A stretch of 64,000 nt of DNA from Penicillium oxalicum (lineage: Eukaryota; Ascomycota; Eurotiomycetes; Eurotiales; Aspergillaceae): the NCBI RefSeq assembly GCF_001723175.1, contig NC_064654.1, positions 2,914,001 through 2,978,000 of the forward strand, given 5' to 3'. How positions within the stretch are numbered: position 1 is the first letter of the stretch; every line of letters begins with the position of its first letter. The translations under genes were made by a program, and so were the position numbers. This document shows positions 24,118-36,155 of the stretch, one piece after another. The notes under the pieces are model-generated. The model saw only the letters and a list, made by a program, of their open reading frames with translations, was not told the origin of the DNA and did not search any database.

Positions 24118-27100
24118 ATGTTTCCGACCGTCGCGCCTTTTCCTTCGGTGCACCCTCATCATCATATGCACCCATATCCTACATCCGATGCCCTGAAACA
24201 ACCCCTTTACGATGCGAATGACCACAGCTTTCCCGCTCTCTACGATCCCTCTACGTCCTTCCACAACCCCACGTTGCGATCCCGTGGGCCACTGCCGCAG
24301 CCCGTCCAGCGAATCGAGGCCCGTGATGCGACGGGATCGGGCTCCAAGGTGCACGCCATGGCCGAGCATGCGTTGAGAAGAAAGACTCCCAATGGAACCC
24401 TCGCTGCAGGCTACGATGGAACCCCCGGTGATAGCACCATCCAGCCTGCCCCCAAACACCTTTTGGTCTCTCCGATGGACTCGAACTACTTCCTCGCTTC
24501 CCAACCTGGACGGTCGACGACCACCTGGCAGCGGCCTGCAGCCGATCAATCCGATCTCAGAAACGCCAACTTCCCCCCCGCGTTCAAAAATGACGGTACG
24601 GGCGTGTTCACGAGCGGAGACCGGGTCCATGGCCCCAACGGCACAGGCTGGGTGCGTCCGGTCAGTCACCACCCCGGGGTCGACTCGTTCTTGAATCAAA
24701 GTTTGCCCTTGCAAGGCCCGCAGCGGTACATCTTGCACAACGGCGCCTACATCCCCACCGTCTTACCGGCAACTCTTCAGCAATGCGTGGGCCCAACGGC
24801 CTCTGCTGGAACGGCGCCGTACGGCCCCTACTGGCCAGATGGGGTGTACATTCCGTACCGACCTGCGACCGTTCGCGACTCGCGCTTCGGCGCTCCTCAA
24901 CCGCCCATCCAACCTTTCTTTGATCTGAGCCAACATGCAATTGACCCCTTTCGACCTCCAATTGACAATCGTCCGGCACAGTCTTTCCCGTGGGAGCAGT
25001 CGGTACCGGTCCTGCCGTCGCAGGACCCGCTCATGAAGCCTCTGTTCCCCCCACGGCACTCCGAGCAGTTATCGTATCATGCCCGCGTCGACCAGCAGCT
25101 CTCGTCGGGAGCTCCCCCTGAATCATCCAATCACAATCTCATGCCATGGGCACCTCATGTGTCGAACGTCGCCGCGCTTCCATCGACCGGCTCTGCTGCC
25201 ACGGGCAAAATTGAGTTCAAGGAGAAGATCCTCTCCTGGGCCCATGGTGTCTATGTTGACTTGCTTGCCACAATTCACCAGGCCCGTCGCAATAGCATCT
25301 CCTCCGGTGCCGTTGACGGCCAAGGCTCGCGCTATCTGAAACCTAGCATCTACCCCAAACCGCCCCGTCAGCCCGGCTTTGACTTCTCTCAACATTCGTC
25401 CGATCTGCTCCGCCACAACAGCTACCCGTCAAGCCAGTATGACCTGCACCGTCGGAAGCCTGGCGTGCCATTCAATGCGAAATCGGAGGAATCGCAGGCC
25501 GTCCGAGAGTCGTCGCGTCACTCCCAGGGGCAGCGTCCATCTCTGAGCCACTTCTCACAAGCCCACAGCGGATCGGACTCGGAGGTGAGAGGCGCGGGTC
25601 GCTATCGAGGTCACTCGGCATCTCGATTCGCGGGGTCTCTGCTCTTCAGCGAAGGATCGTCCGTAAACAACGCTGCATCTGCTTTGGAGATGCTCTCGTC
25701 TCTCTGCTCGGAGAGCAATTGGGAATGGATCGACGGAATGTTGCTCGGTGGCTGCCTGGCCTATGGCTTGGGAGACTATCACAAGGCCATGCGTTGGTAC
25801 TCTCGAATCATCGCTCGCGATGCGAGGTGAGTTCTCAGTGATTTGAGTCCAATACCCCATATAGTTTCGCTCTCACTTTGGATGCTGACTTCTGTGACAG
25901 TCATGTTGAGGCCATCTCCAATCTTGCCGCCACGCTTCTCGCACTTGACCGGCGTGAGGAGGCCATGCAAAATTGGCTCCGCGCGGTCAAGTTGCGCCCG
26001 AGTTTCTTCGAGGCTGTTGAGCACTTGATTGGCCTTCTGTGTACCAGCCATCGAGGAAGGGAAGCCGTCAACATCATAGATTTCGTCCAGTCGTCTCTGC
26101 GCCACCCCAAAGATGGCGACTGTTTCAAGGCAGATGAGCATGCCAGTGAGCCCGAAAGCGACGCCGAGAGCAATGTCTCTGATGTTGGCATGTACGACCG
26201 AGCTTCCTTTGACTATGAAAATGACATGGGTCGAGCGTACGGCCTGAGCTATGGCTCCCTCGACTCTCCCACCGCGCCGGGCTTTGCGTCTAGCGGATAT
26301 GCCATTCCGGGCTCAGACAACGGACGCATGCTTGCCCTGAGTCACGCCAAGGGGAACATGTTGTATGCTCTTGGCGACAACTTGGGAGCTGCGTCGGCTT
26401 TCGAGGACGCTGTCCTGATCGCGGCCGGTAGAAGACGTCATGGTATTCAAAGCCTGATCAAACAGATCTTTGCTGCGTTTTCTCCTCGTCTCGGCAATGG
26501 ATACCACTCGGCGGACATGGAATACAATGAGAATACCCTTCTGTACCCCGATCGAGCTCTGCAAACCTCGAAGCTGGTTTTCCAGGCCGGTGGGGTACCG
26601 CCCGGCTTGACCTTTGTGGCTGAGGGAATGGCCCGGAATGCCGCCGTGTCTACCACCAGTAATTCCCTGCTTTCTTTGGCCAAGATTTACCAGGATGGGA
26701 TGGCCTCCGTCTCCTCCGCACCTCCTAAAGCTGCGCCAGGGGTTCGCGATATTCTTGCGCTCTATTATCTCTCACTCTCATTGCAACCAAGCCCGTCCAC
26801 CGCCAACAATGTCGGTATCCTGCTGGCAGGCATCCAGAATAACGCACCCGCTCGCGGGTTGAAACGTCCCAATGGCGACACACAACACCCCGATATCCCG
26901 GGTGTTGTGCCTGGCAGCGGTATCTCCTTGGCCTTGGCCTATTACAACTATGGACTGCAACTCGATTCTCGGCATGCTCATCTGTACACTAACTTGGGTA
27001 GCTTGCTCAAGGATATCGGTCAACTTCAGGCTGCCATCAAGATGTATGAGCAAGCCGTGCAATGCGACGGGAATTTCGACATCGCGTTGGCTAACCTGGC

Positions 27101-28516
27101 CAATGCTGTGAAGGATGCTGGCCGGGTGAATGATGCCATCGCCTATTACAAGCGTGCCGTGAAGGTCAATCCCGATTTTGCCGAGGCGGTCTGTGGCTTG
27201 GCCAACGCGCTGAATTCGGTGTGCAACTGGGTCGGCCGTGGAGGAATTGTCAGTAGCCGTGGCTTCAGAGATCGTTGGCATGTCGACGAGAATGGTATGC
27301 TTCGAGACTCGCAAAATACGACCGACTCTGGCGCAGGCTGGATCAAACGCGTCGTCGACATTGTCGATCGACAGTTGCGGGAAGGGGAGAGCTGGGGCCG
27401 CGGTCTGTTGACGTCTAATTCGTCTGAACAGCTCGTGGCACAGCTGTCCAATGCGCTTGATTTCGGTCCCTCGAGCGCCCACCGCCGGGCGACCTTGGCT
27501 CGGATTCTCCAGTCGTGGGCTGGCCAGAAATGGGAGGGTTCGCGTCTTGTGCGTCTTGTGGAGAAAGCTATCCGCTCCATCATGTGGCAGTGGTACCAGG
27601 ACCGTTATGTCCACGGGAGGGACTATCCTGATTCTAAATATCGTCGCCCCCAGCTCCCTTCGTCTCTCACGCCTCCCAATGCACCCACGGTCCTCCCCTT
27701 TCATACCTTCACCTGCCCTCTCTCCGCCAAGCAAATTCGACAGATCTCCCAGCGCAACGGCCTCCGTATCTCTTGCTCGACACTCCGTCTCCCATGGCTC
27801 CCTGCTACGGTGTATCGTCCCCCGTCTCCTCCCAATCCGTATCTCCGTGTGGGCTATGTCTCATCGGATTTCAACAACCATCCACTGGCGCACCTCATGC
27901 AATCCGTCTTTGGCTTGCACAATCCCAACAGAGTCAAAGCGTATTGCTATGCGACAACGGCCAGTGACAAGTCCATTCACCGACAGCAGATTGAGAAAGA
28001 AGCACCGGTCTTTCACGATGCCAGCGGTTGGTCGGTGGACCGGCTTGTACGGCAGATCGTCGAGGATGGAATCCACATCTTGATCAATCTGAATGGTTAC
28101 ACCCGTGGAGCCCGGAATGAAGTCTTCGCCGCCCGACCTGCGCCTATTCACATGTCATTCATGGGGTTTGCGGGTACTCTAGGTGCGGAATGGTGTGACT
28201 ACATTCTCGCTGACGAACTTTCCATACCCCCGGAGACACTGAGTCCGGGACGTCGCACTACCCGCATCGAAGACCGCGTACTCGAAGATGATAACTCTGA
28301 GGATCTGGAAGACTGGGTCTACGGAGAGAAGATCGTCTATACCAGAGACACTTTCTTCTGCTGCGATCATCGTCAGAGTGCACCAGATGCAGGTGAGCAG
28401 CCCCTTTCGTGGGACCAAGAGCAGCAACGTCGCTGGAGGATGCGGAAAGAACTTTTTCCCCATCTTAGCGACGACACAATCATTCTGGGCAACTTTAATC
28501 AGCTCTACAAGGTAAG

Positions 28517-28572
<56 letters not shown>

Positions 28573-29255
28573 TTTACTTTCTCGGGGGTCTTGAATGCAC
28601 CTGCTAACGACAACTCTCCTCAAAGATTGAACCAACGACCTTCCGAACATGGCTTCGAATTCTAGCGCGCATTCCCAATTCCGTCTTGTGGTTGCTCCGC
28701 TTCCCGGAAACTGGTGAGCAGAATTTGCGAGAAACCGCCAAGGCGTGGGCAGGTGAAGAGACGGCGTCGAGGATTATCTTCACCGATGTCGCCCCGAAGA
28801 ATGCGCACATAGCAAGGGCCAAGGTCTTGGACCTATTCCTGGACACTCCAGAGTGTAACGCACACACCACGGCGACCGATGTCCTGTGGAGTGGCACTCC
28901 GCTGCTGACCCTGCCCCGTTACAAGTACAAGATGTGCTCTCGGATGGCAAGCAGTATTCTCAGCAGCGCGCTCCCTGGTGACAAGACGGGGCAATGGGCA
29001 CGAGAGGAGCTGATTGCCAGCTCCGATGATGATTATGAAAACAAGGCTATTCGGCTATGCTTGGACCTGCAGTACGTTCCCGGTGGCGAGGGCCGCGCGC
29101 ACGGGCGACTGGCCGATATTCGACAGATGCTTTTCCTGCAGCGATACAAAAACAAGCTGTTTGACACGGCGCGCTGGGTGCGCGACCTAGAAGATGCTTA
29201 CGAGGCGGTTTGGGCGCAATGGGTGAATGGCGAAGAAGGCGATATCTGGTTATGA
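24118..29255 (+). CDS. TPR-containing O-GlcNAc transferase-like protein (GT41 family)
   Basis: GT41 enzymes transfer GlcNAc (or fucose, in the plant SPINDLY branch) to Ser/Thr of cytosolic and nuclear proteins. Exons 24118..25826, 25901..28511 and 28626..29255 give 1649 residues. Residues 1 to about 500 are low-complexity and Pro/Ser/His-rich, much longer than in animal enzymes. TPR-like helices lie near 540-620 and a clear array at about 909-1005 (LYTNLGSLLKDIGQLQAAIKMYEQAV is typical). The catalytic half has SSDFNNHPLAHLMQS (about 1225-1239, with the conserved His pair), INLNGYTRGAR, FMGFAGTLGAEWCDYILADE, FNQLYKIEPTTF (joined across intron 2), VLWLLRFP, TDVAPKNAHIARAKVLDLFL and TPECNAHTTATDVLWSGTP, which bind the sugar nucleotide. 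The start is the first ATG in the frame (24118). Intron 2 (28512..28625) contains a 56-C run. Sugar specificity cannot be told from sequence alone. Confidence 0.9.
28517..28572 (+). repeat. 56-base C homopolymer inside intron 2 of the transferase gene
   Basis: An uninterrupted C run begins five bases after the intron's GT and fills half of the 114-bp intron. Flanking donor (GTAAGC) and acceptor (CAAAG) look normal. The true length is uncertain because such runs are hard to sequence. Confidence 0.85.
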
Positions 29256-30217
29256 TGTACACAGCGAAACTTTATACCCCCATGAGCGATTGATTTTCCG
29301 CCCTTTGGCTTCAAATGGATGTTATCTTTTTTGTCATTTCTTTACTTCATTTTGCACCGGCCTGGATAGGTGTGATATGGGTCTCATCTGCCTACTTTCT
29401 TCTCGGTCTTCCTATATTTCCTTCCCGATCATATCTGGGTACGACATAACGTGTTCTTGAGACCTCTCTCTTCAATTTCAACTCGAAATGGTCCTCGTCT
29501 CACATTCATGCCAAACTCGGCGACAGTTTGAAACATCTGTAATCCAAGAATACCTCCGTTCAATGCCCGATGGGTTCTCCACGCCCGGGGCTTGCGGCTT
29601 GGAGATTTTCCTGCGGGGAACTTGCGCTTCTTCGGTATGCCATGATTCAGTCAACGGACTACTGGCTCCGCATTTCCAATTCTACCTAGTGCAAGTTGCC
29701 AACGACCATTCTCGACCTGTTGCCTTTTTCTTCCCCCGTCCATAATACGAATATCTCAAAAACGAGACCTCGCGCTGAGTCACCAGAGAAGTGGAGAGGT
29801 CTCTTTTCGCCATGTGGTTGTACAATGTAGCCAGATACCTCAGCCGGGAACTCCACAGTACTGACAATCAAGTGGATATGAATCCATATCCATTCGGACA
29901 AGCTCGTACAGAAGTCGACCAATGTACTACTGCACTACTGAAAGCCGCCGCCCACTTGAGATCCAGAAAGCGAAAGAGACAGAGATTTTCAGTGATCCTC
30001 CCCCCTCCCTCCCTTCCCGATCATCGAAATCTCATCGCGCCATCGGCAGTAGCACACTTCTGCTAAGTCCACCAATACGAGGGCCGCCTGAACCTTTTTT
30101 TGTGCCCGTTTTGTGGCACCCATGTGGATATGTGGATATGGACGTGGTCAGATTTTCTTTTCTTTTTCTTTTCTCTTTGTTCCTTGTCTCTTTTTTGGAG
30201 GGTCTCGGACTACGGTC

Positions 30218-30243
30218 GGGGGGGGGGGGGGTGGGGGGGGGGG
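30218..30243 (+). repeat. G14-T-G11 tract
   Basis: Fourteen G, one T, then eleven G. The tract has strong G-quadruplex potential and sits about 960 bp after the transferase stop codon. Confidence 0.85.
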
Positions 30244-30994
30244 CTTGGTAACTCTATGGATACAGTACTCGAGCTACATTGACTTGTCTCTTGTCTTCTT
30301 GTGTTAATTGTACTCCGTTTTGGTAGGACTGCCAGGTCGTCTGAGTACAGAATACATATGATCTGTGATCTGTGAGCACAGGCTGTCTGGGTAGGTAGTT
30401 AGCAGGGCTGAGGTGGACAGGGCTGGGGCTGACGGGCATGAATATTGATAATTTGACTCAGTACCTATGAACTAAAACAACCTACAACTAGACATGGCAG
30501 GAGTTTTTTTTTAAAAAAAAAAATAGATCCAAAATACACGTCTTTCTCTGCCGCCCAGTCAAGTCTCGGCTCAACCGTTATAGGACGAGTCCAAGCTTGA
30601 TTGATTTCATGTTGAAACGGGGGGGGGGCGACTTTGGGACCTACTGTGTTTTCCCATGGACGGTATTGAGGCAAGGTAATCACCTACTATCCTGGGCCAT
30701 GGCAGACCGGGGGGGGGGCTTGATGTCCAGCCCTGGAAGAGGGTTCCCTGACCAGGTGAAAGGGCTGCTTTCTGAACCGTGCTGGGAGCAAGAATAAGAT
30801 AGTCGCAAATAGTAACAATCCTTGAGACGGGTCTGAACCTGGAAACGTCTCGGCTTTGGTCTAGATGTGTGCAGGTCCCCGCCGACCTCCTGGATGGAAT
30901 GGTGGGAAAGTGAGATTATTTGATATGATGTGTGTGGTGCTATAAAAGTAGGCAATTTATAGATCATCCATTTTACATCACATTAATATTGATA

Positions 30995-31012
30995 GGATGG
31001 ATGGATGGATGG
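30995..31012 (+). repeat. GGAT tetranucleotide microsatellite (4.5 units)
   Basis: Tandem GGAT units in intergenic sequence. No function is implied. Confidence 0.8.
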
Positions 31013-31862
31013 CACTGGTAATATTATAGTGTACCTCGGCAATAACATGGTCACTTGCCGCTAAAGGGTTTCAAAGCGGACGGGAGTCAAGGCGATATGA
31101 TGGCTGATTTTAGTCCCTCCAATATGTCATGGTAATGGCACGATTTGATCTTTCCACAAGGCTCGAGTACATACATACTGTACAATCTAGATACAGAACA
31201 TGGTGACACATGTACTCCATCATACGTAAATCATGACACCCATCTCCGCGGACGTGAATTATGTGACCAGATTGGTAGGGGATCGTAACAGCAAGGAAGG
31301 GGGGGACGGGGCGGGAGAATGTGCATCTCGCGCAGCCTCCGAGTCAATACTTGCAATTAACAGCAAAGCACATACACTCATTCAACACGCGATCGGCAGG
31401 TTTATAAACTTCAACACGAATATGCACTATTGCAAGCGTCAGGGACAACATCTTCGTCAGACACTTTGCCCATCCAGGCATCTGGGTGAGCGGATCACAC
31501 GTATTTACAGTAGGTTAACCTCACGGGTCCTTCACAGCTTCAGGGTGTGTATGGTTTTGTGGTGCATTGGCGTATTGTGTTTGTAGTTTTCGGTACTGAA
31601 ATTACGTATATACAGTAATGTATGTTGCAAAGAGCACACACCCATTTCTGTGACTTCGTCATTCTGGCAGTCCCCCACTTCTAATCTAAACTAAGATCAA
31701 CATGGAAAGGAGAAACGACCTGTGACCCGACAGGCGGGTACCATCTAGTTCACTAATCCATGATGAGCCTAGTGTTGTGATGGCGCAAGACCACACCGAG
31801 ATCCTCCGTGAGCCAATCAGACGCACAGACTCGAAAAGCGAGGTGATTGTGGATCCGTGAGA

Positions 31863-31876
31863 GGGGGGGGGGGGGG
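31863..31876 (+). repeat. G14 homopolymer
   Basis: Fourteen consecutive G in intergenic sequence. Confidence 0.8.
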
Positions 31877-34800
31877 ACCTTAGGCGGCAGCCCCTGCCAA
31901 AGGGAGAAAAAAAAAATAAGAAAACAAATCGAAGGTAGCAGCTTATCCCTTTCCAGGATGACTGATGTCACTGAGGCACACATACATACACCCAGTAGCT
32001 GGGAAAAGATCGTAATATTTCTCTTTTGAAAAAGAAGAAAGAAAGGCAAAAGAGTTCAAGAGCCCTTTAGACTACATACGATGTGGTGAGTATACTACCC
32101 GATTTCCATATTGATCGACTCCTGACTCGTGTAGTGGCGCACTTGAATGTCAGAGATGGGATATCCATATCCATGGAATCCATAGATACTGTCTGTAGGA
32201 ATGAAACTTGACAGTGGACAGGGTAAGACGACGAACGCTGTCTTTGGGTTGTATTTTTCTTCAATTGCTTCTCCTGAGCTCATACATTCTCTCCAGAGGT
32301 CTTTGCTGAAAATTGATGAGTGTTTGTGTATGATCGGCGAGATGCGATGGCACTGTATTAGTTGGGCAATTGTCTTACCATGAGCACGCTCGAAACTCAA
32401 AAAGTTGCAGTGCGGATCGACAATTGAGAATCTGGGAGTGCAACAAAAAGAATAAAGTCGAAAGGAACACGACCTCCTTTTCTCACAAGTTCACTGCAAG
32501 GACATCAAACTTTGTATCGGCTGGATCATAATAATAGAGGTAAGAAATATACTACCAATCCATGGTCACGGCTTCACCGAGTGTCTTTAAGCATACAGAT
32601 CCAATGGAAGAAAAACAGGACTGACAATTTCGCCATGTAGATCTAGAAGTTAGGACGTGTGAGAGGCTTGGCGATCCAGACGATCAGGTTGCAGGATCCG
32701 GTGAGTTGGGACTCAACGGTTGATACGTGAAAAAAAAAAGTTCGATCGTCCCATACATACATACTAGGGTTCTGAGCTTCAGTGCTGTATCGTATGTAAT
32801 CATGTACTGTATGATGATCCAAGGACCATCTTACAAGCATCTCGACAGAAGAGAGTCATGACCTACAATTTAGGAGAGAAGCCCATCACTCCATATCGAG
32901 TGAAGACCCCCGCATAATCGACGGCTCATCCAGTTCTACTGAGCAACTCAGCCAGATATTCAAATGACGGGCATCCTAATTATGATCTTCTCTTTCTAGA
33001 ACCTCACATCCCCCCCCTGATCCACCCATTCATTACCCATGGATTTTTTGCGCAGCAAACAAGTTTTAAAAGGATGGGTTCCAACGGTCTTCGCAACGGC
33101 CGAGGGTCTCCAGAACCGTGGACAGGACCGTAAACGAGAGCGATCCGAGCTCACTCGGAGGGGGTTTTCCGACCGATGGAGCTTAACCAGTTAGCACCTC
33201 AATGGGGGATCGCCAGGTAGAGGGCTCCAATTGGCGAGGCTAATGGCAAGTTTACCGTCCTGAGATCTCGATCATGGACTGTATTTGATACCATTAATAC
33301 ATACAATACAGGGTGTGTGGTCGAGGCTGAGCCGGACGTGTATGCGACTGTATTTGACTACAATACCACATGTACCAATAAATACTGTAATGGGGGATCC
33401 TTTTCCTCGGAAGAACAAGACAATTAGAGCCTAGAGGTGCCATTACAGAGTACCCGTTTGCCCATCATTGCGCGCATGAGCCGGGTCTTGGGTCATGGCA
33501 ACCCACGGACTAGTGGCCGCCGCCAAAGTCTAGTCGCAGCGAAAGTGGACTCAACCTTGCACCCGGCCATCGATCAGGAATGAGGAATCGCGGAAAATGA
33601 CCATCTTGGGGATGTTAGTGCGGATGAGATTGTATACGTCTCACAATGTCTCTTTTGGTACTGAAGCCCGATCCCACAAGGTCGTAACCCTAGTCCTGGA
33701 AGCCTGTTGGGGGAGCCTGCGCTGTACTTTTGAAGCACATGGAGAAGTCTCGACTTGGCTGTGCACACGCGCGCAAAGGTACTTTCAGAAGGGATGGGGG
33801 GGGGAGGACAAGAGAACTGAAAAAAATAGGTAAAATAAGCCAAGTGAAATGGACAGATGCATGATCAGATCCAATGGAACCATCCTCTATCGCGCATGGC
33901 AGATCCCAGCCCTAAGAGAATGTGTACGTGGATGGTTCTTTCGGGTTCATCTATTTTGGCTCTCTTACTCATCTACATTCCCGGTTGATGGTCACTATAG
34001 TCCAAAACCCAGTTCCCCGGGAATCAAAGCCGGACATGGGGTAGAACACCAAGTCATCCCAACTGCAAGGTTCTTGGGACCGCTGTCTCCTGTCATTATT
34101 ATTCATGGGCTACGTTGTCGTGCTGATCAAGAGCCTTCTCCCCCCCCCCCTCTTTTATGACGGTTCGTCAATTAACCTTAATGTTTCGAGCGAGTTACGT
34201 CAACCATGTCGAAAACTCTAGCCTTTGTTGAATTTTGTCTTTCCTTGTAAATTTTATGATTTATTCCTTTTTTTAAATTTTTTTTGGGCAGGGCTCATCT
34301 TCTCGTCACTCTAAATACGATCCGGTCTGGATCATTCTTCTGCCTTAAAGAGTCGAGACCCTGGTCGGGGCCCTGGGTCAATAGGCATGTCCCCCGCCTC
34401 ACGGCGCCCGTGGAATTCCAAATCATCTACCGACAGGTCTAGCGGCTTTGGCACTAGCATCTGATTGGTTCTGCTGTGGACTGTGCCCGTGCCCAATAGT
34501 GTGTACGTGCTTGCGCGTATGTGTGTTCGAAAGATGCTTGTGCTGGCTCGAGGCAGTTTCATGGATAAACGGCACTTGACGTTTGACAGACGAAGCAAAG
34601 CGAAGATTTCCAGTCTTGATCAGGTCGACGAATGCAGAAGGAGCTTTGTCTCGAGTGCAAATAAGTATCGAAATTCCAACCACGTCGACCAGGGTTTCAC
34701 TTGCCCCCTCGCTCTTAAGGTTTCTGATCCTACGGTCTGCCTTCGTCACGAATCATCCTTGGCATGAGTTGGATACCTAGGAAGTGAGGCTGCGGATGGA

Positions 34801-36141
34801 CATGCTTGATGCAGGTGAAAAACTCTCAAGCTGGGAGATCCGTGGTGGGCGGGGGGATGACTGGTGATCATGTATGTAGAAACACCTTCCAGGCCGGATG
34901 ATCTATGCGATAGGTATGATTGATCTGTCTCCAGAGGCTTCTATTCCGATTGTTCCATCTACCAAGATTAGGCAGTAGTCAGCATGGATGCATTCCAGCG
35001 TCCGGTCACAGGCACGGGGCTGTCTGTAGGTAGGGCCGCCAACAGGGCTACTTCTAGTGTCTACGGTCTAGTACTACTGCCTAGTTCCTGTACTCGAACA
35101 ACGTTCTTTACCGGATTTCAAGACAGTATAGGCACACAATTCCTGTACTTTACCCCCCGATTCGCACCATGTACTCCATCCATGCTACGTACCTGTACAT
35201 GCCTTGTGACCTTGATCTCATGTGCCACGTAACCATGTGGTGATGAGGACAGTACATACCTGCGACACTACTTGACAGGCAAAGACGTAATCGTTCAATC
35301 CTTTGCATCTGGACAAAGCGATTACCTCATACCTTGCAAGGTGCCTAACGTTTGAACACGCCCTATCCTCTGCTGACCAGCCTTCTCCACTCCATGTTCT
35401 GGACCTAGGGCACAGGATCAAACATGCCGTGGGCATGAACTCCTTCGATCTAACCGCCCAACGCCACACACCTATCCCCAAAGACTCTGACTCGTCGAAC
35501 TTTCAGACGACTTTGGCTCCCAAATTTCCTGCCACTTTGTAAAATTGCTCAACTCTAGAACCTGATAGTTTCGTCGAATTGGATTCACAAGTAAAGAGAA
35601 TTGCCTGTTTCTGACAGTGTGACGAGGAAGAGAGAGAGAGCCTCTGGCCAAACCCTGATCAGATCCAGATCACGATCGCACCGCACGGAAGAGCACGGCC
35701 ACGAACGCATCAAGGTTACAGGTAAGTGGATCTGATCAGCCGAGCCGCTCCATCCACTCAGCGCAAAGCCAGAATGACCCGAAGTAGCCTCTTACATACA
35801 GGCCAGCATCCAGCCCAGCCCCAATGGAATCAAGGAGGAGATCAAATCCGTGAGCCAAAAACCCAACATTCAAATGGGGAGGGGTTTCCGCAGCGCCGAG
35901 TCTTCGCGCCACGCGCTTTCACATACACACATAGTTTACAGGCTCGGTATTTTCGTCATTGCAGAAGGACAGGTGCATGAAATAACGGCCCAACGTTCGT
36001 CGTTGGGGATCTAGGCAGGTGTGGACTCATGGCTGAAGGGGGTTGTGGTACGGCATGACGCTGAATTTGGTCTCGAGTGGAGAGCAATGAGTTTCACTTT
36101 CCCACACCGTCTCCGGGAGGAGGAAGGAGGGCCTGATTTTT

Positions 36142-36155
36142 GGGGGGGGGGGGGG
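36142..36155 (+). repeat. G14 homopolymer
   Basis: Fourteen consecutive G in intergenic sequence. Confidence 0.8.

Noticed and set aside
26778..27734. 318-codon minus-strand ORF
   Set aside because: It lies antisense within the TPR/catalytic exon of the transferase gene, whose sense frame is conserved.
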